64,000 nucleotides of DNA from contig CP099652.1 of the NCBI GenBank assembly GCA_024123955.1, positions 1,798,001 to 1,862,000 on the forward strand. The letters run 5' to 3'. Positions within the stretch are counted from its first letter, which is position 1. Every line of letters begins with the position of its first letter. The notes beneath the pieces were generated by a model, which searched no databases, had not been told where the DNA came from, and was given only the letters and a program-made list of their open reading frames with translations. Positions 9,375 through 18,549 of this stretch are shown in pieces. The position numbers and the translations under genes are program-made. This DNA comes from Oxalobacteraceae bacterium OTU3CINTB1. Its GTDB lineage: Bacteria > Pseudomonadota > Gammaproteobacteria > Burkholderiales > Burkholderiaceae_D.

Positions 9375-11732
9375 TCACCAGCTGTAACCTGCCTTGGCGT
9401 AGTAGTAGCGGCCGTTGAAGCCGTTCGGCGCCCAGCCGCTGTACAGGTTGATGCCGTTGAGGTTGAGGTTGGCCACCGACGTGATGGTGTCCGGATACTT
9501 GTCGGTCACGTTGTCGACGCCCAAGCTCAGGCGCCAGTTCTTGCTCAGCTTGACGCTGGCCGACAGGTCCAGCACCCATTGCGGATCGTATACCTGATCC
9601 TGCGCCGGATTGTTTTGCGGCACGGTGAAGCTGCCGTAGCGCGTCACCACGCCGCGCGCGTTCCAGGCGCCCAAGGTGTAGTCGGTCGCCAGGCTGAACT
9701 TGTCCTTCGGCGAGCCGACCGTCAGGCGATTGACGGTCTGGCGGTCGATCAGGGTCAGGCCGTTGGCGGTCAGGATGGCCGGGTTGTCGTTGACGTGCTG
9801 TACCGAATTCTTGTTGCGGTTGTACGCCAACGTGAAGTCGTAGCGGCCGGCGCTGGCCAGATCCCAACGGTAGGTGCTGACCACGTCGACGCCTGTGGTG
9901 CGGGTATCGATGGCGTTGGTGAAGTAGCGCGCCGCGCCGACCAGCAGTCCCTGGTTGGCCAGCGTGTTGCGCAAGGCCGGCGACAAGGTCATGCTGGTCG
10001 ACAGCGCGATGCGGTCGTCGATGTCGATGCGGTAGGCGTCGACGCTGGCGCTCCAGTTGCGGGTCGGCTGCACTTGCAGGCCGACGCTGTAGTTGCGGGC
10101 TTTCTCGGCCTTCAGCTGCTGCGCGCCGAGCGCATCGGCGGCGGCGCTGCCGACCGCGAAGGTGCCGGTCTCGATCGGGGTGTTGACGTTGTTGATGATC
10201 GAGAAATTAGTCGTCGTGATGGTGTAGAACTGCTGCGCCAGCGACGGCGCGCGGAAGCCGGACGAAGCCGTCGCGCGCAGCGACACCTGCGGATTGAACG
10301 CGTAGCGGGTCGAGCCCTTGACCGAGGTGGTGTTGCCGAAGTCGCTGTAGCGCTCGTGGCGCACGGCCGCCGACGCCGACAATTGCCTGGTGATGTCGGC
10401 CTCGAAGTTCGCGTAGATCGACTTGTTGTTGCGGCTGTTCTTGCCGGCGTTGACCGGGCGGAAGCCGGAGAAACCCTGCGCGCCGCTGCGGTAGTAGGAG
10501 GCCGCATCGCCGGCGCCGATCTCGTATTGTTCGTGGCGGGCCTCGACGCCCAAGGCGACCGTCAGCGGACCGCTGAAGGCGGCCACCGGGAATTCCTTGG
10601 CGATGTCGAAGTTGAACAGCCCTTGCGTGTTCTGCAGCTTGCCGGCGTAGAAATGCGTCGGGCTGTCGTCGATCAGGTCGAAGTTGATGGTGTTGTCGAG
10701 GTCGAGCTCAAACTTGTTCCTGCCGTAGTTCAGGCTGGCGTCCCAACGCCAGCCTGACAGTTCACCGCGCAGGCCGGTCACCAGCGACTGGTCGGTCGAG
10801 GTGCTGTCCTGCAGCGGCAAAAAGCCGTCCGGATAGAGCTTGCGCGACGAGGACGGCGCGCGCCAGGTGGCCGCCGCCGACGTCTTGCGCTCGCCGTAGC
10901 TGGCGAAGGCGTACCAGTCGATGTCGTCGGTCACGCGGTACTGGCTATTGGCGAAGATCGTCCGCGGCTTGCTGTCGGGGTCGCCGTAACGCTGGTTGAC
11001 CTTGCCGATCTGGGAGCCGGCGACCGGGCGCGTATCGACGCCGGCGCGGTTGGTCGGATCGCGGTCGGCCGCCTCGATGGCCACGCGCACCCAGCCCTGG
11101 TCGCCGAGACTGAAGCCGGCCGAGCCGCGCACGGTTTTCTGTTTGCCGTCGCCTTCCTTGTGCTCGCCGTAGCCAACTTCGACATCGCCGCCGGCCGCGC
11201 CTTTTTTGAGGATGATGTTGATGACGCCGGCGATCGCGTCGGAGCCATACTGGGCCGCCGCGCCGTCGCGCAGCACCTCGATGCGTTCGATCGCCGCCAG
11301 CGGGATCGCGTTCAGGTCGACCGGCGCCGAGCCGCGGCCTTGCGTGCCGTTGACGTTGACCACGGCCGAGGTGTAGCGGCGCTTGCCGTTGACCAGCACC
11401 AGGGTCTGGTCGGGCGACAGGCCGCGCAACTGGGCCGGGCGCACGGCATCGCTGGTGTCGGCGCCGGACGGGCGCGGGAAGTTCATCGACGGCACCAGAC
11501 GGCCGAGCACGGTGGCCAGTTCGGTCGAGCCGCTGGCCTGCAGCTCGCGCGCGCTGATGATGTCGACGGGCGATTCGGAATCGATGGTGCGGCGGTTCTT
11601 GGCGTAGGTGCCAGTGACGACCACCGACTGCAACTCGCCGTCGGCGGGCGCGTCCTGCGCGAAGGCGGGGATGACGATGGTGGCGATCAGCGTGCTCAGC
11701 AAAAGCGGTGTGGCGATGTGGCGTGAAGTCAT
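9375..11732 (-). CDS. TonB-dependent outer membrane receptor
   Basis: An outer-membrane beta-barrel importer of about 785 residues from the start chosen here, which is placed just before the signal peptide (cut near IPAFAQ). Further upstream in-frame codons would add 65 residues with no export signal. The plug domain spans about residues 35-170 (PVDIISARELQASGS, LVLVNGKRRYTS, IERIEVLRDGAAAQYGSDAIAGVINI). The barrel ends in YYYAKAGYSW with the terminal aromatic residue typical of barrel insertion. No operon partner sits next to it, so the substrate is unknown. It would depend on TonB-ExbBD, for which an operon lies near 31-34 kb. Confidence 0.92.
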   Translation of the reverse strand: MTSRHIATPLLLSTLIATIVIPAFAQDAPADGELQSVVVTGTYAKNRRTIDSESPVDIISARELQASGSTELATVLGRLVPSMNFPRPSGADTSDAVRPAQLRGLSPDQTLVLVNGKRRYTSAVVNVNGTQGRGSAPVDLNAIPLAAIERIEVLRDGAAAQYGSDAIAGVINIILKKGAAGGDVEVGYGEHKEGDGKQKTVRGSAGFSLGDQGWVRVAIEAADRDPTNRAGVDTRPVAGSQIGKVNQRYGDPDSKPRTIFANSQYRVTDDIDWYAFASYGERKTSAAATWRAPSSSRKLYPDGFLPLQDSTSTDQSLVTGLRGELSGWRWDASLNYGRNKFELDLDNTINFDLIDDSPTHFYAGKLQNTQGLFNFDIAKEFPVAAFSGPLTVALGVEARHEQYEIGAGDAASYYRSGAQGFSGFRPVNAGKNSRNNKSIYANFEADITRQLSASAAVRHERYSDFGNTTSVKGSTRYAFNPQVSLRATASSGFRAPSLAQQFYTITTTNFSIINNVNTPIETGTFAVGSAAADALGAQQLKAEKARNYSVGLQVQPTRNWSASVDAYRIDIDDRIALSTSMTLSPALRNTLANQGLLVGAARYFTNAIDTRTTGVDVVSTYRWDLASAGRYDFTLAYNRNKNSVQHVNDNPAILTANGLTLIDRQTVNRLTVGSPKDKFSLATDYTLGAWNARGVVTRYGSFTVPQNNPAQDQVYDPQWVLDLSASVKLSKNWRLSLGVDNVTDKYPDTITSVANLNLNGINLYSGWAPNGFNGRYYYAKAGYSW

Positions 11733-11835
11733 GTGGCGGTCTCGTGTGCGAAGGTAGTGGCACAGGATAGCAGCCGCACAATTGAACACCAACGAACCAT
11801 TGCGTCTAACCATATATCCAAACAACACCCCCCCC

Positions 11836-11934
11836 GGGGTCAGTGCCGACATTCGGACACGGGCTGATGCGGAGACGCTTTCGATGAAAGCATTCTTGCT
11901 GTCCAGTTCGTGTCCGAATGTCGGCACTGACCCC
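11836..11934. repeat. Inverted-repeat element A (GGGGTCAG-ended, 99 bp)
   Basis: Perfect 26-bp inverted arms flank a 47-bp centre. Each arm reads GGGGTCAG, then the 13-bp block TGCCGACATTCGG, then ACACG. The centre holds a small hairpin, GCTTTC/GAAAGC. A related element near 54.8 kb has the same outer and inner arm ends but a different 13-bp block. Confidence 0.8.
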
Positions 11935-11943
11935 CTTGGGTTT

Positions 11944-12990
11944 TTATTGGCCGGGATTGGGCAGGCTGGCGTGGATGGCGTCGATTTGCGCGATGATTTC
12001 CGGCGTGAGCGTGACGTCGTAGGCGTCGATGTTTTCCTTCAGCTGCGCCAGGCTGGTCGCGCCGATGATGGTCGAGGCGACGTTCCAGCGGCCGTAGCAC
12101 CAGGCCAGCGCCAGTTGCGTCGGCGTCAGGCCGTTGTCGCGCGCGAGCTCGGTGTATTGTGCGACAGCCGCCAGCACCGTCGGCCGCAGGTAGCGTGGGC
12201 TCCACGTCGGCGGGAAGATCGTCAGCCTGCCGTGCGCGTTCGGGTCGTCGTGGTACTTGCCCGTCAGCTGGCCGAAAGCGAGCGGGCTGTACGCCAGCAG
12301 TCCGACGTTCTCGCGGAAGCAGGTCTCGTCGAGGAAACTGGTCTCGTAGTGGCGCGCCGTCAGGTTGTACAGGTTCTGGATGGAGGCGATGCGCGGCAGG
12401 CCCTTCATCTCCGATTGCTTGATGAACTCGCTCACGCCCCAGCACGATTCGTTGGAGACGCCGATCGCGCCGATCTTGCCTTCCTTGATCAGCTCGGCCA
12501 GCGCGGCCAAGGTTTCCTCGACAGCCACGCACTCGCGCTCGAGCTGTGGATTGAAGACGCTGGCGCCGAAGATCGGCACGTTGCGGCTGGGCCAGTGCAA
12601 TTGATATAAATCGATATGCTCGGTTTGCAGGCGTTGCAGGCTGGTGTCGACCGCCGCGCGCAGGTTGGCGGCGTCGAAGTTGAGCTTGCCGTCGCGTACC
12701 CAGTGGATGTTCGGATTCGGGCCGGCTGCCTTGGTCGCCAGCACCACCTTGTCGCGCATGCCGGATTTCTTCAGCCAGCTGCCGATGAAGCGCTCGGTGG
12801 CGCCCTGCGTTTCGGCGCGCGGCATGACCGGATACATCTCGGCGGTGTCGATGAAGTTGATGCCGCGCTCGACCGCGTAGTCGAGCTGGCTGTGGGCGTC
12901 GGCCTCGGTGTTTTGCTCGCCGAACGTCATCGTCCCCAGGCAAATCTTCGTGACCTTCAGATCGCTGGAACCAAGTTGTACCTTTTGCAT
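11944..12990 (-). CDS. tas: NADP(H)-dependent aldo/keto reductase (Tas-like)
   Basis: A 348-residue TIM-barrel oxidoreductase of the aldo/keto reductase superfamily, closest in form to E. coli Tas. The N-terminal MQKVQLGSSDLKVTKICLGTMTFGEQN and the catalytic tetrad segment FIDTAEMYP (Asp, Tyr) with LATKAAG (Lys) and LYQLHWP (His) are clear. The NADPH-binding segment TIIGATSLAQLKENI is near the C-terminus. AAGGAG lies 7-12 bases before the ATG. It is the last gene of a minus-strand run and starts 9 bases after pyrD. Substrate unknown. Confidence 0.92.
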   Translation of the reverse strand: MQKVQLGSSDLKVTKICLGTMTFGEQNTEADAHSQLDYAVERGINFIDTAEMYPVMPRAETQGATERFIGSWLKKSGMRDKVVLATKAAGPNPNIHWVRDGKLNFDAANLRAAVDTSLQRLQTEHIDLYQLHWPSRNVPIFGASVFNPQLERECVAVEETLAALAELIKEGKIGAIGVSNESCWGVSEFIKQSEMKGLPRIASIQNLYNLTARHYETSFLDETCFRENVGLLAYSPLAFGQLTGKYHDDPNAHGRLTIFPPTWSPRYLRPTVLAAVAQYTELARDNGLTPTQLALAWCYGRWNVASTIIGATSLAQLKENIDAYDVTLTPEIIAQIDAIHASLPNPGQ

Positions 12991-12999
12991 ACCCGCTCC

Positions 13000-14040
13000 T
13001 TAATGTCCGCGCACGGCCTGCGCGCAATCGTTGACCAATGCCGGGCCAGCGTAGATCAGGCCGCTGTACAACTGCACCAGTTGCGCGCCGCAGTCCATTT
13101 TGACCTTGGCGTCCGCACCGCGCATGATACCGCCAACGCCGATAATCGGCAGGGCGTCGCCCAGCTCGGCCTTGAGCAGGCGGATGACGGTGTTGGACAG
13201 CTCGAACACCGGCGCGCCCGACAGTCCGCCCGCCTCGGCGCCGTGGCGCATGCCGGCCACGGCGTCGCGGCTCAGGGTGGTGTTGGTGGCGATGACGCCG
13301 TCGATCTTGTGGCGCAGCAGCGCGTCGGCGATGTTCTTGACCTGGTCGCCGTCCATGTCCGGCGCGATTTTCAGGGCCAGCGGCACGTAGCGCTTGTGCT
13401 GGTCGGCCAGACGCGCCTGCGCATCCTTCAGCTGCGCCAGCAGGCCGTCGAGCTCGGAGCCGCCTTGCAACTGGCGCAGGTTCTTGGTGTTGGGCGAGGA
13501 AATATTGACCGTCACATAGCTGGCGTACGGATAGACTTTTTCCAGGCAGTGCAGATAGTCGTCGGCCGCGCGCTCGATCGGCGTGTCGGCGTTTTTGCCG
13601 ATGTTCAGGCCCAGCACGCCGGCCTTGTCCTGGTAGAAGCGCGACGCCTGCACATTGGCGACGAAGGCGTCGACGCCGCCGTTGTTAAAGCCCATGCGGT
13701 TGATGATGGCGTGCGCGGCCGGCAGGCGGAACATGCGCGGCTTTGGGTTGCCCGCCTGGCCGCGTGGGGTGACCGTGCCAACTTCGATCGAGCCGAAGCC
13801 GAGGTCCGCCAGCGCGTCGATGAAGGCGCCGTCCTTGTCCAGCCCGGCGGCGAGGCCGACCGGATTCTTGAACGTGACACCCATCACGGTGCGCGGGTCC
13901 GCCGCCGGTTGCTTGACCAGCTTGGTCAGGCCCAGCGCGGCGGCGCGTTTAAGCGCGGGAAGGGTGAAGTGGTGCGCGGCTTCGGCGTCCATCGAGAACA
14001 GCATCGGACGGGCCAGGGAATACAGGAATTTTTCGGACAT
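13000..14040 (-). CDS. pyrD: Dihydroorotate dehydrogenase (quinone), class 2
   Basis: The membrane-associated flavoenzyme that oxidises dihydroorotate to orotate in pyrimidine synthesis, passing electrons to quinone. It has 346 residues. The N-terminal helix for membrane and quinone contact ([21 protein letters not shown]) marks class 2. The catalytic Ser lies in [11 protein letters not shown], and the FMN-binding segments [11 protein letters not shown] and [13 protein letters not shown] are present. Confidence 0.96.
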   Translation of the reverse strand: MSEKFLYSLARPMLFSMDAEAAHHFTLPALKRAAALGLTKLVKQPAADPRTVMGVTFKNPVGLAAGLDKDGAFIDALADLGFGSIEVGTVTPRGQAGNPKPRMFRLPAAHAIINRMGFNNGGVDAFVANVQASRFYQDKAGVLGLNIGKNADTPIERAADDYLHCLEKVYPYASYVTVNISSPNTKNLRQLQGGSELDGLLAQLKDAQARLADQHKRYVPLALKIAPDMDGDQVKNIADALLRHKIDGVIATNTTLSRDAVAGMRHGAEAGGLSGAPVFELSNTVIRLLKAELGDALPIIGVGGIMRGADAKVKMDCGAQLVQLYSGLIYAGPALVNDCAQAVRGH

Positions 14041-14083
14041 GAGGGGGCTCTGGTTGTTGGCCCCGGTATTTTATCAGCGTTTA

Positions 14084-14812
14084 TCAGGCCTCCAACACGC
14101 TCCACACGCCCTTGATGCGCGCTTCCAGCGGTTTGAAGTTGGTTTTATAGGACATTTTCGGGCTTTCCCTGATCCAGTAGCCCAGGTAGATGTAGGGCAG
14201 GCTCAACTCGCGCGCCTGGGCGATCTGCCACAGCACGTTGAAGGTGCCGTAGGAGGCGCCCTCGACATCCGGATCGAAGAAGGTGTACACCGACGACAGG
14301 CCGTCCGACAGCACGTCGATGATGCTGACCATGCGCAAGGTGCCGCCGGGCTCGCGGAACTCGACCAAGCGCGTGTTGACGCGGCTTTGCAGCAGGAATT
14401 GCGCGTACTGGTCGCGGCTGTCCTGGTCCATGCCGCCGCCGGCGTGGCGCTTGCTCTGGTAGCGGAGGTACAGCTCGTAGTGCTCGTCGGAGAATTGCAG
14501 GGTGGCGACGCCGGCGCGCAGGTCGCCGTGCCGGGCCCAGGCGCGGCGCTGGCCCCGGTTGGGAGCAAACTGGTCGACCACCACGCGCACCGGGATGCAA
14601 GCCTGGCAGCCGTCGCAATATGGCCGGTATGTAAAGATGCCGCTGCGCCGGAAACCGTTTTTGACGAGTTCCGAGTAGACGTCGGCGTTGATCAGGTGGG
14701 AAGGCGTAGCCACCTGCGAGCGCGCCTGGCGCGCGTCCAGATAGCTGCAAGGGTAGGGCGCCGTGGTGTAAAACTGCAGCGTCGCGAAAGGCAGATCGTT
14801 CAGGTGCGTCAT
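14084..14812 (-). CDS. bpt: Aspartate/glutamate leucyltransferase (Bpt)
   Basis: An aminoacyl-tRNA-protein transferase that adds Leu to proteins with N-terminal Asp or Glu, marking them for ClpS-ClpAP degradation. It has 242 residues. The [13 protein letters not shown] segment and the C-terminal [17 protein letters not shown] are typical of the bacterial ATE1-related family. Eukaryotic ATE1 attaches Arg; the bacterial Bpt group attaches Leu. It lies directly downstream of aat, so two branches of the N-degron pathway are encoded together. Confidence 0.93.
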   Translation of the reverse strand: MTHLNDLPFATLQFYTTAPYPCSYLDARQARSQVATPSHLINADVYSELVKNGFRRSGIFTYRPYCDGCQACIPVRVVVDQFAPNRGQRRAWARHGDLRAGVATLQFSDEHYELYLRYQSKRHAGGGMDQDSRDQYAQFLLQSRVNTRLVEFREPGGTLRMVSIIDVLSDGLSSVYTFFDPDVEGASYGTFNVLWQIAQARELSLPYIYLGYWIRESPKMSYKTNFKPLEARIKGVWSVLEA

Positions 14813-14886
14813 GCACGTCCTATCGATGGCGAGGTTCTATTCCTTATGATAGCGCTTAGTTGTGTATGGCGCTTGTCACCTTTAGC

Positions 14887-15615
14887 TTAACTGGCCGTAG
14901 CCAGCGGTGCAATGGGTTCCCACACGGTGATTTGCGGCAATTCAATATTGTTGCGCAGATGCGCCAGGAATTGCGCACGCGGGATCGGCGCCGCGCCCAG
15001 CGAGGCCAGGTGCCCGGTCTCTTGTTGGCAATCGATCATCTTGACGCCGTGCCGGCGCAGGAAGCCCACCAGATAGGCCAGCGCGATCTTGGAACCGTCG
15101 GTCACGCGGGCGAACATCGATTCGCCGTAGAACATGCGGCCGATCGAGACGCCGTAGGCGCCACCGACCAGCTCGCCGTCCAGCCACACTTCGGCCGAAT
15201 GCGCGTAGCCGAGCTTGTGCAGGCCGGTGTAGCCGTCGATGATGTCCTCCGAGATCCACGTGCCGGGGCCGTCCCGGCGCGGCGCGGCGCAGGCCCGCAT
15301 GACGTCCTCGAACGCGCTGTCGAAGCGCACCTGCCAGCGGCCGCCGGCCGCCATCTCGCGTTCGACCTTGCGCAGCGTCTTCTTCAGGCTGTCGGAGATG
15401 CGGAAGCGCTCGGTCATCAGCACCATCCGTGGATCGGTGCTCCACCAAAGAATGGGCTGGCCTTCCGAGAACCACGGGAAGATGCCGTGGCGGTAAGCCA
15501 TCAGCAAGCGTTGCGGCGACAGGTCGGCGCCGGCGGCCAGCAAGCCGGGCGCCTCCGACGTCAGCGCCTGCGAGACGTCGGGGAACGGCGTGTCGCGTTC
15601 GAGCCAGGGGATCAC
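14887..15615 (-). CDS. aat: Leucyl/phenylalanyl-tRNA-protein transferase
   Basis: Transfers Leu or Phe from tRNA to proteins with N-terminal Arg or Lys. It has 242 residues from a GTG start ([14 protein letters not shown]). The family motif [20 protein letters not shown] is near residue 45. The GTG overlaps the stop of the NUDIX gene as GTGA, so translation is probably coupled. A longer reading frame upstream exists but lies inside the NUDIX gene and has no family similarity. Confidence 0.95.
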   Translation of the reverse strand: MIPWLERDTPFPDVSQALTSEAPGLLAAGADLSPQRLLMAYRHGIFPWFSEGQPILWWSTDPRMVLMTERFRISDSLKKTLRKVEREMAAGGRWQVRFDSAFEDVMRACAAPRRDGPGTWISEDIIDGYTGLHKLGYAHSAEVWLDGELVGGAYGVSIGRMFYGESMFARVTDGSKIALAYLVGFLRRHGVKMIDCQQETGHLASLGAAPIPRAQFLAHLRNNIELPQITVWEPIAPLATAS

Positions 15616-16199
15616 GTCGGTTCCGCGTCCGAGCGCATCGCGCGGGTGATGTCCTGGGCGTGGAAGCCGTAGCCGGCGCTGCCGTCTTCGCGCATGCGCG
15701 CGCGGTCGGCGAAGAACAGTTCCAGCGTCGTGCGGATGGTGGGGAAGGCCAGGTCGTCCCACGGAATCTCCGCCTCGCTGAACATTTGCACGTCCAGGCT
15801 TTCCTCGCCGGGCGCGAAGTCGAGGTCGAGCAGCGTGGCCAGGTAGAACATATGGACCTGGTGCACGCGCGAGACGTTCAACAGTGAAAACAGTTTACCC
15901 AGTTCGACATTGGCGCCGGCTTCCTCCTGCGTCTCGCGCATCGCCGCCTCGGCCGTGGTTTCATCGTTTTCCATGAAGCCGGCGGGCAGGGTCCAGTAGC
16001 CGTAGCGCGGTTCGATCGCGCGCTTGCACAGCAGGACTTTCAACTCGCCATCGCGTTCCCACACGGGGATCGTGCCCAGTACCATTTTCGGGTTTTGATA
16101 ATGGATGGTGGAGCAGCTTTCGCAAACGTAGCGGGGACGGTTGTCGCCGGCTGGGATCAGCAGGCTGACGGGGGAGGCGCATTCGGAACAGAATTTCAT
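15612..16199 (-). CDS. NUDIX hydrolase with N-terminal zinc ribbon
   Basis: A 195-residue NUDIX hydrolase. Residues 1-35 form a zinc ribbon with two Cys pairs (CSEC and CESC). The NUDIX box is complete ([23 protein letters not shown] in two parts: GFMENDE and REtqEEaG), so it should hydrolyse a nucleoside diphosphate linked to another group. The ribbon resembles that of NudC, but the protein is shorter than E. coli NudC (257 residues), so NAD/NADH specificity is not assured. It heads the run NUDIX-aat-bpt-pyrD-tas. Confidence 0.9.
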   Translation of the reverse strand: MKFCSECASPVSLLIPAGDNRPRYVCESCSTIHYQNPKMVLGTIPVWERDGELKVLLCKRAIEPRYGYWTLPAGFMENDETTAEAAMRETQEEAGANVELGKLFSLLNVSRVHQVHMFYLATLLDLDFAPGEESLDVQMFSEAEIPWDDLAFPTIRTTLELFFADRARMREDGSAGYGFHAQDITRAMRSDAEPT

Positions 16200-16333
16200 A
16201 GGGGAAGGTGCTCAGGGGAGGATATTTTTGTTCATATTGGTTACTTTACACCGATTGCGCCGCGCACGGCATTGGCTACGGCGGCTGGGGAATGCATTTA
16301 TTCGGACTATCGCGCGCGATTTCAGGATTAACA

Positions 16334-16362
16334 TTGCCTAAGTTGCCGAACTGCCCTATAAT
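16334..16362 (+). promoter_or_regulatory. Sigma-70 promoter of initiator tRNA-Met
   Basis: The -35 element TTGCCT and the perfect -10 element TATAAT are separated by 17 bases. Transcription would start about 5-6 bases before the mature tRNA. Confidence 0.85.
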
Positions 16363-16373
16363 GATTGCACAGA

Positions 16374-16450
16374 CGCGGGGTGGAGCAGTCTGGCAGCTCG
16401 TCGGGCTCATAACCCGAAGGTCACAGGTTCAAATCCTGTCCCCGCAACCA
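16374..16450 (+). tRNA. Initiator tRNA-fMet (CAT anticodon)
   Basis: A 77-base cloverleaf including an encoded CCA end. The anticodon loop is CTCATAA, flanked by the three G-C pairs (GGG/CCC) of initiator tRNAs. The acceptor stem has the C1-A72 mismatch that distinguishes initiator from elongator tRNA-Met. It stands alone with its own promoter and terminator. Confidence 0.97.
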
Positions 16451-16456
16451 AATTCG

Positions 16457-16495
16457 AAAGCCGTTGATCCTTTTACAGGGGTCAGCGGCTTTTAC
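16457..16495 (+). terminator. Terminator of initiator tRNA gene
   Basis: A 14-bp stem (AAAGCCGTTGATCC / GGGTCAGCGGCTTT, with two wobble pairs) and loop TTTTACA, followed by T residues, begins 6 bases after the tRNA. Confidence 0.85.
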
Positions 16496-16510
16496 TATTG
16501 GATGGCGGCT

Positions 16511-16951
16511 TTATGGCAGGTAGTCGGGATCGAGCAGTTGTTCCTTGGTGAACGGCATCTTGGAAGGCAAGGCCGCTTTGGGCAGATGCGTTTCGTCCGC
16601 TGCGCGTGCCGCGGCGTGGTCGTAAGCCATCGCGATGTACGAGTCGAGTAGTGGCTTCATGCTAGGCATTGCTTTTAGCAATTTTGCGATGCGGTAGCGC
16701 TGTTCGCGTATCGTGCCAAGCCAGCTACCTGATATCTGCACGGGTTGAAGCTCGCATTTTAAAAGATGTGTGATCAGTCTCTCGATGCGGTGTTCGAGTT
16801 CATGTTTTTCAGCGCGCGCCATGCTCTCAAGCTCCTCGATGATGTTTTCCAGGTCGAGCCGGTCGAACTGTTTGGCGCGCAGCATTTCTATCTGGGCGCT
16901 GGTCCAGACGAGAAAGTCGGCTTCGTGGTCGGTGTTGATATGATCGTCCAT
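16511..16951 (-). CDS. DUF29 family protein, copy 1
   Basis: A 146-residue protein of the DUF29 family, whose function is unknown. The family core is clear: DFLVWTSAQIEMLRAKQFDRLDLENIIEELESMA, then the ERLITHLLKCELQP segment and SGSWLGTIREQR. It ends in EQLLDPDYLP. The start at MDDHIN matches the next gene upstream, which encodes a protein of the same length and clear similarity. The 13-base gap between the two suggests a tandem duplication transcribed as one unit. Confidence 0.88.
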   Translation of the reverse strand: MDDHINTDHEADFLVWTSAQIEMLRAKQFDRLDLENIIEELESMARAEKHELEHRIERLITHLLKCELQPVQISGSWLGTIREQRYRIAKLLKAMPSMKPLLDSYIAMAYDHAAARAADETHLPKAALPSKMPFTKEQLLDPDYLP

Positions 16952-16964
16952 GTTGCACCTTCGC

Positions 16965-17405
16965 TTACGGTAGATAGTCGGGATCGAGCAACTGCTCCAT
17001 AGAGAACGGCATCGTCGCGGGAAAGGCCGACGTTGGTAGGTGTGTTTCGTCTGCGGCGAGCGCGACCGCCCGTGCATAGCTTTGCGTCGCGCAATTGTTC
17101 AGTAGCGGCTGCAGGCTGGGTATTTCGGCGATCAGGTCAGCAATGCTATAGCGCTGTTCTCTTATCGAACGAAGCCAACTGCCAGAAATGTGGTCAGGCT
17201 GCACCTTCCACTTCAGTAGGTGCATCGTTAATTGCACGATGCGATGTTTGAACTCGCGCCTTTCCTTGCCTGCCATGCTCTCGAGCTCCTCGATCAAATG
17301 TTCAAGGTCCAGTCGGTCGAATTGCTTGGCGCGCAGTAGCTCGGCCTGGCTTTGCAGCCAGACGAGAAAGTCCGTGTCGTAATCGGTTTTGATGTGATCG
17401 TCCAT
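16965..17405 (-). CDS. DUF29 family protein, copy 2
   Basis: A second 146-residue DUF29 protein with the same start (MDDHIKTDYD) and the same end (EQLLDPDYLP) as its neighbour. The central charged helix FDRLDLEHLIEELESMAGKE is nearly identical, while the C-terminal third has diverged more. An in-frame codon 15 bases upstream is possible, but the MDDHI start is shared by both copies. No toxin or antitoxin partner is visible next to the pair. Confidence 0.88.
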   Translation of the reverse strand: MDDHIKTDYDTDFLVWLQSQAELLRAKQFDRLDLEHLIEELESMAGKERREFKHRIVQLTMHLLKWKVQPDHISGSWLRSIREQRYSIADLIAEIPSLQPLLNNCATQSYARAVALAADETHLPTSAFPATMPFSMEQLLDPDYLP

Positions 17406-17474
17406 GGGGCACCTCCGCAAGCGTAATGCGGTCGTCGGTGCTTCACTTTACGCCCGCTCAAAGGGGCGGGCAAG

Positions 17475-18521
17475 TCACTCCGGCGGCAACGTGGCGCAGG
17501 ATGCGCGGATGAAATCGAGCATCGCGGGCGTGACCCAGGTGCCGATGAGTAACCGCGGCTCGTGCGTGTGGGCGTGGCGTATTTTTTCCAGCGTCGCCGG
17601 GTTGTCGCCGATGCGGGCGCTGAACAAGGTCATCCATTCGCGGGCCAGTGCTTGCGATGCCGCATCGGCGGGATCGGCGCCGGCTTCGAGCTGCCGGTGG
17701 ACCGCTGCGATCAGCGCCATCCACTGCGCGCCATGCTGGCTGGCGCCGACGCGCATGCGTGCCAGTTCGTCCTCGTCGAGGTAGTCGGCGTACAGCGCCA
17801 GTTTATGTTCTCCGAACGCTTCGATCACGTACTGCTTCAGCTGCGGCGTGATCCCCGTGTGCAGTTGCGCGGCCGGCTCCATCTCCATCATGACGGTGAT
17901 GCGGCGCGCGAAGTCGGGGTTGGCGGCGGTGTCGCGCTCGAGCATCTGCATCCAGCGCTCGGCCAGCTGGCGCGGCTCGGCGCCGGCTGGCGGCGCGCCT
18001 TTCCCCATCACGTCCCGTATCTGCGCGACCAGCGCGGCCCAGCCGCTGTTGCGGCGCGCGTCCTGCTGCCAGAAGGGCAAGCGGTGCAATTCGTCCTTGG
18101 TGAAGTATTTGTCGTAGAGGTTCATCAGCTCCAGCGTGGACAGCCAGTCGGCCAGTTCCGGCTCGCCGCCGCCAGCCATCTGCCGGTGCATGTGCGAGAG
18201 CTGCTCGCGCAGCGCGCTCGCTTGCGCGATTTGCTGGTCGAGCGTGGCGATCTGCTGCGCGACGACGTCGGCGAACGGCGCGTCGGGACTGGCGAGGAAG
18301 GTGCCGATGTCCGCCAGCGACATGCCGAAGCGGCGCAGCGCCTGGATCTTGTGCAGGCGGGCGACGTCGGCCCGGTTGTAGAGGCGATAGCCGGAGTCGG
18401 TGTGGGCGGATGGCTTGAGCAGGCCGATGCTGTCGTAGTGGTGCAGCGCGCGTATCGTCAGCCCGGAGCGCGTGGCCAGTTCGCCGATTTTCATTACGGC
18501 GTGATTGCGATGTTCGTTCAT
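17475..18521 (-). CDS. MerR family regulator with TipAS-type effector domains
   Basis: A 348-residue regulator. Residues about 10-80 hold the MerR winged helix (MKIGELATRSGLTIRALHHYDSIGLL). A coiled coil follows (VVAQQIATLDQQIAQASALREQL). Two TipAS-like helical domains cover about residues 130-345 (YFTKDELHRLPFWQ and later LALYADYLDEDELARMRVG). TipAS domains bind peptide or thiopeptide-like drugs in the few members studied. The start could instead be the internal ATG 27 bases downstream (MKIGELA); neither has a clear ribosome-binding site. Confidence 0.9.
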   Translation of the reverse strand: MNEHRNHAVMKIGELATRSGLTIRALHHYDSIGLLKPSAHTDSGYRLYNRADVARLHKIQALRRFGMSLADIGTFLASPDAPFADVVAQQIATLDQQIAQASALREQLSHMHRQMAGGGEPELADWLSTLELMNLYDKYFTKDELHRLPFWQQDARRNSGWAALVAQIRDVMGKGAPPAGAEPRQLAERWMQMLERDTAANPDFARRITVMMEMEPAAQLHTGITPQLKQYVIEAFGEHKLALYADYLDEDELARMRVGASQHGAQWMALIAAVHRQLEAGADPADAASQALAREWMTLFSARIGDNPATLEKIRHAHTHEPRLLIGTWVTPAMLDFIRASCATLPPE

Positions 18522-18549
18522 GCGCGATAGTGTACGCCGACCGGGCGGT

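Noticed and set aside
9279..10757. Long plus-strand frame opposite the TonB-dependent receptor gene
   Set aside because: No domain and biased composition; the minus strand has a complete receptor with signal peptide, plug and barrel.
16478..16485. GGGGTCAG next to the initiator tRNA, as in the inverted-repeat elements
   Set aside because: It is part of the tRNA terminator stem and has no ACAC end or mirror arm at the expected spacing.
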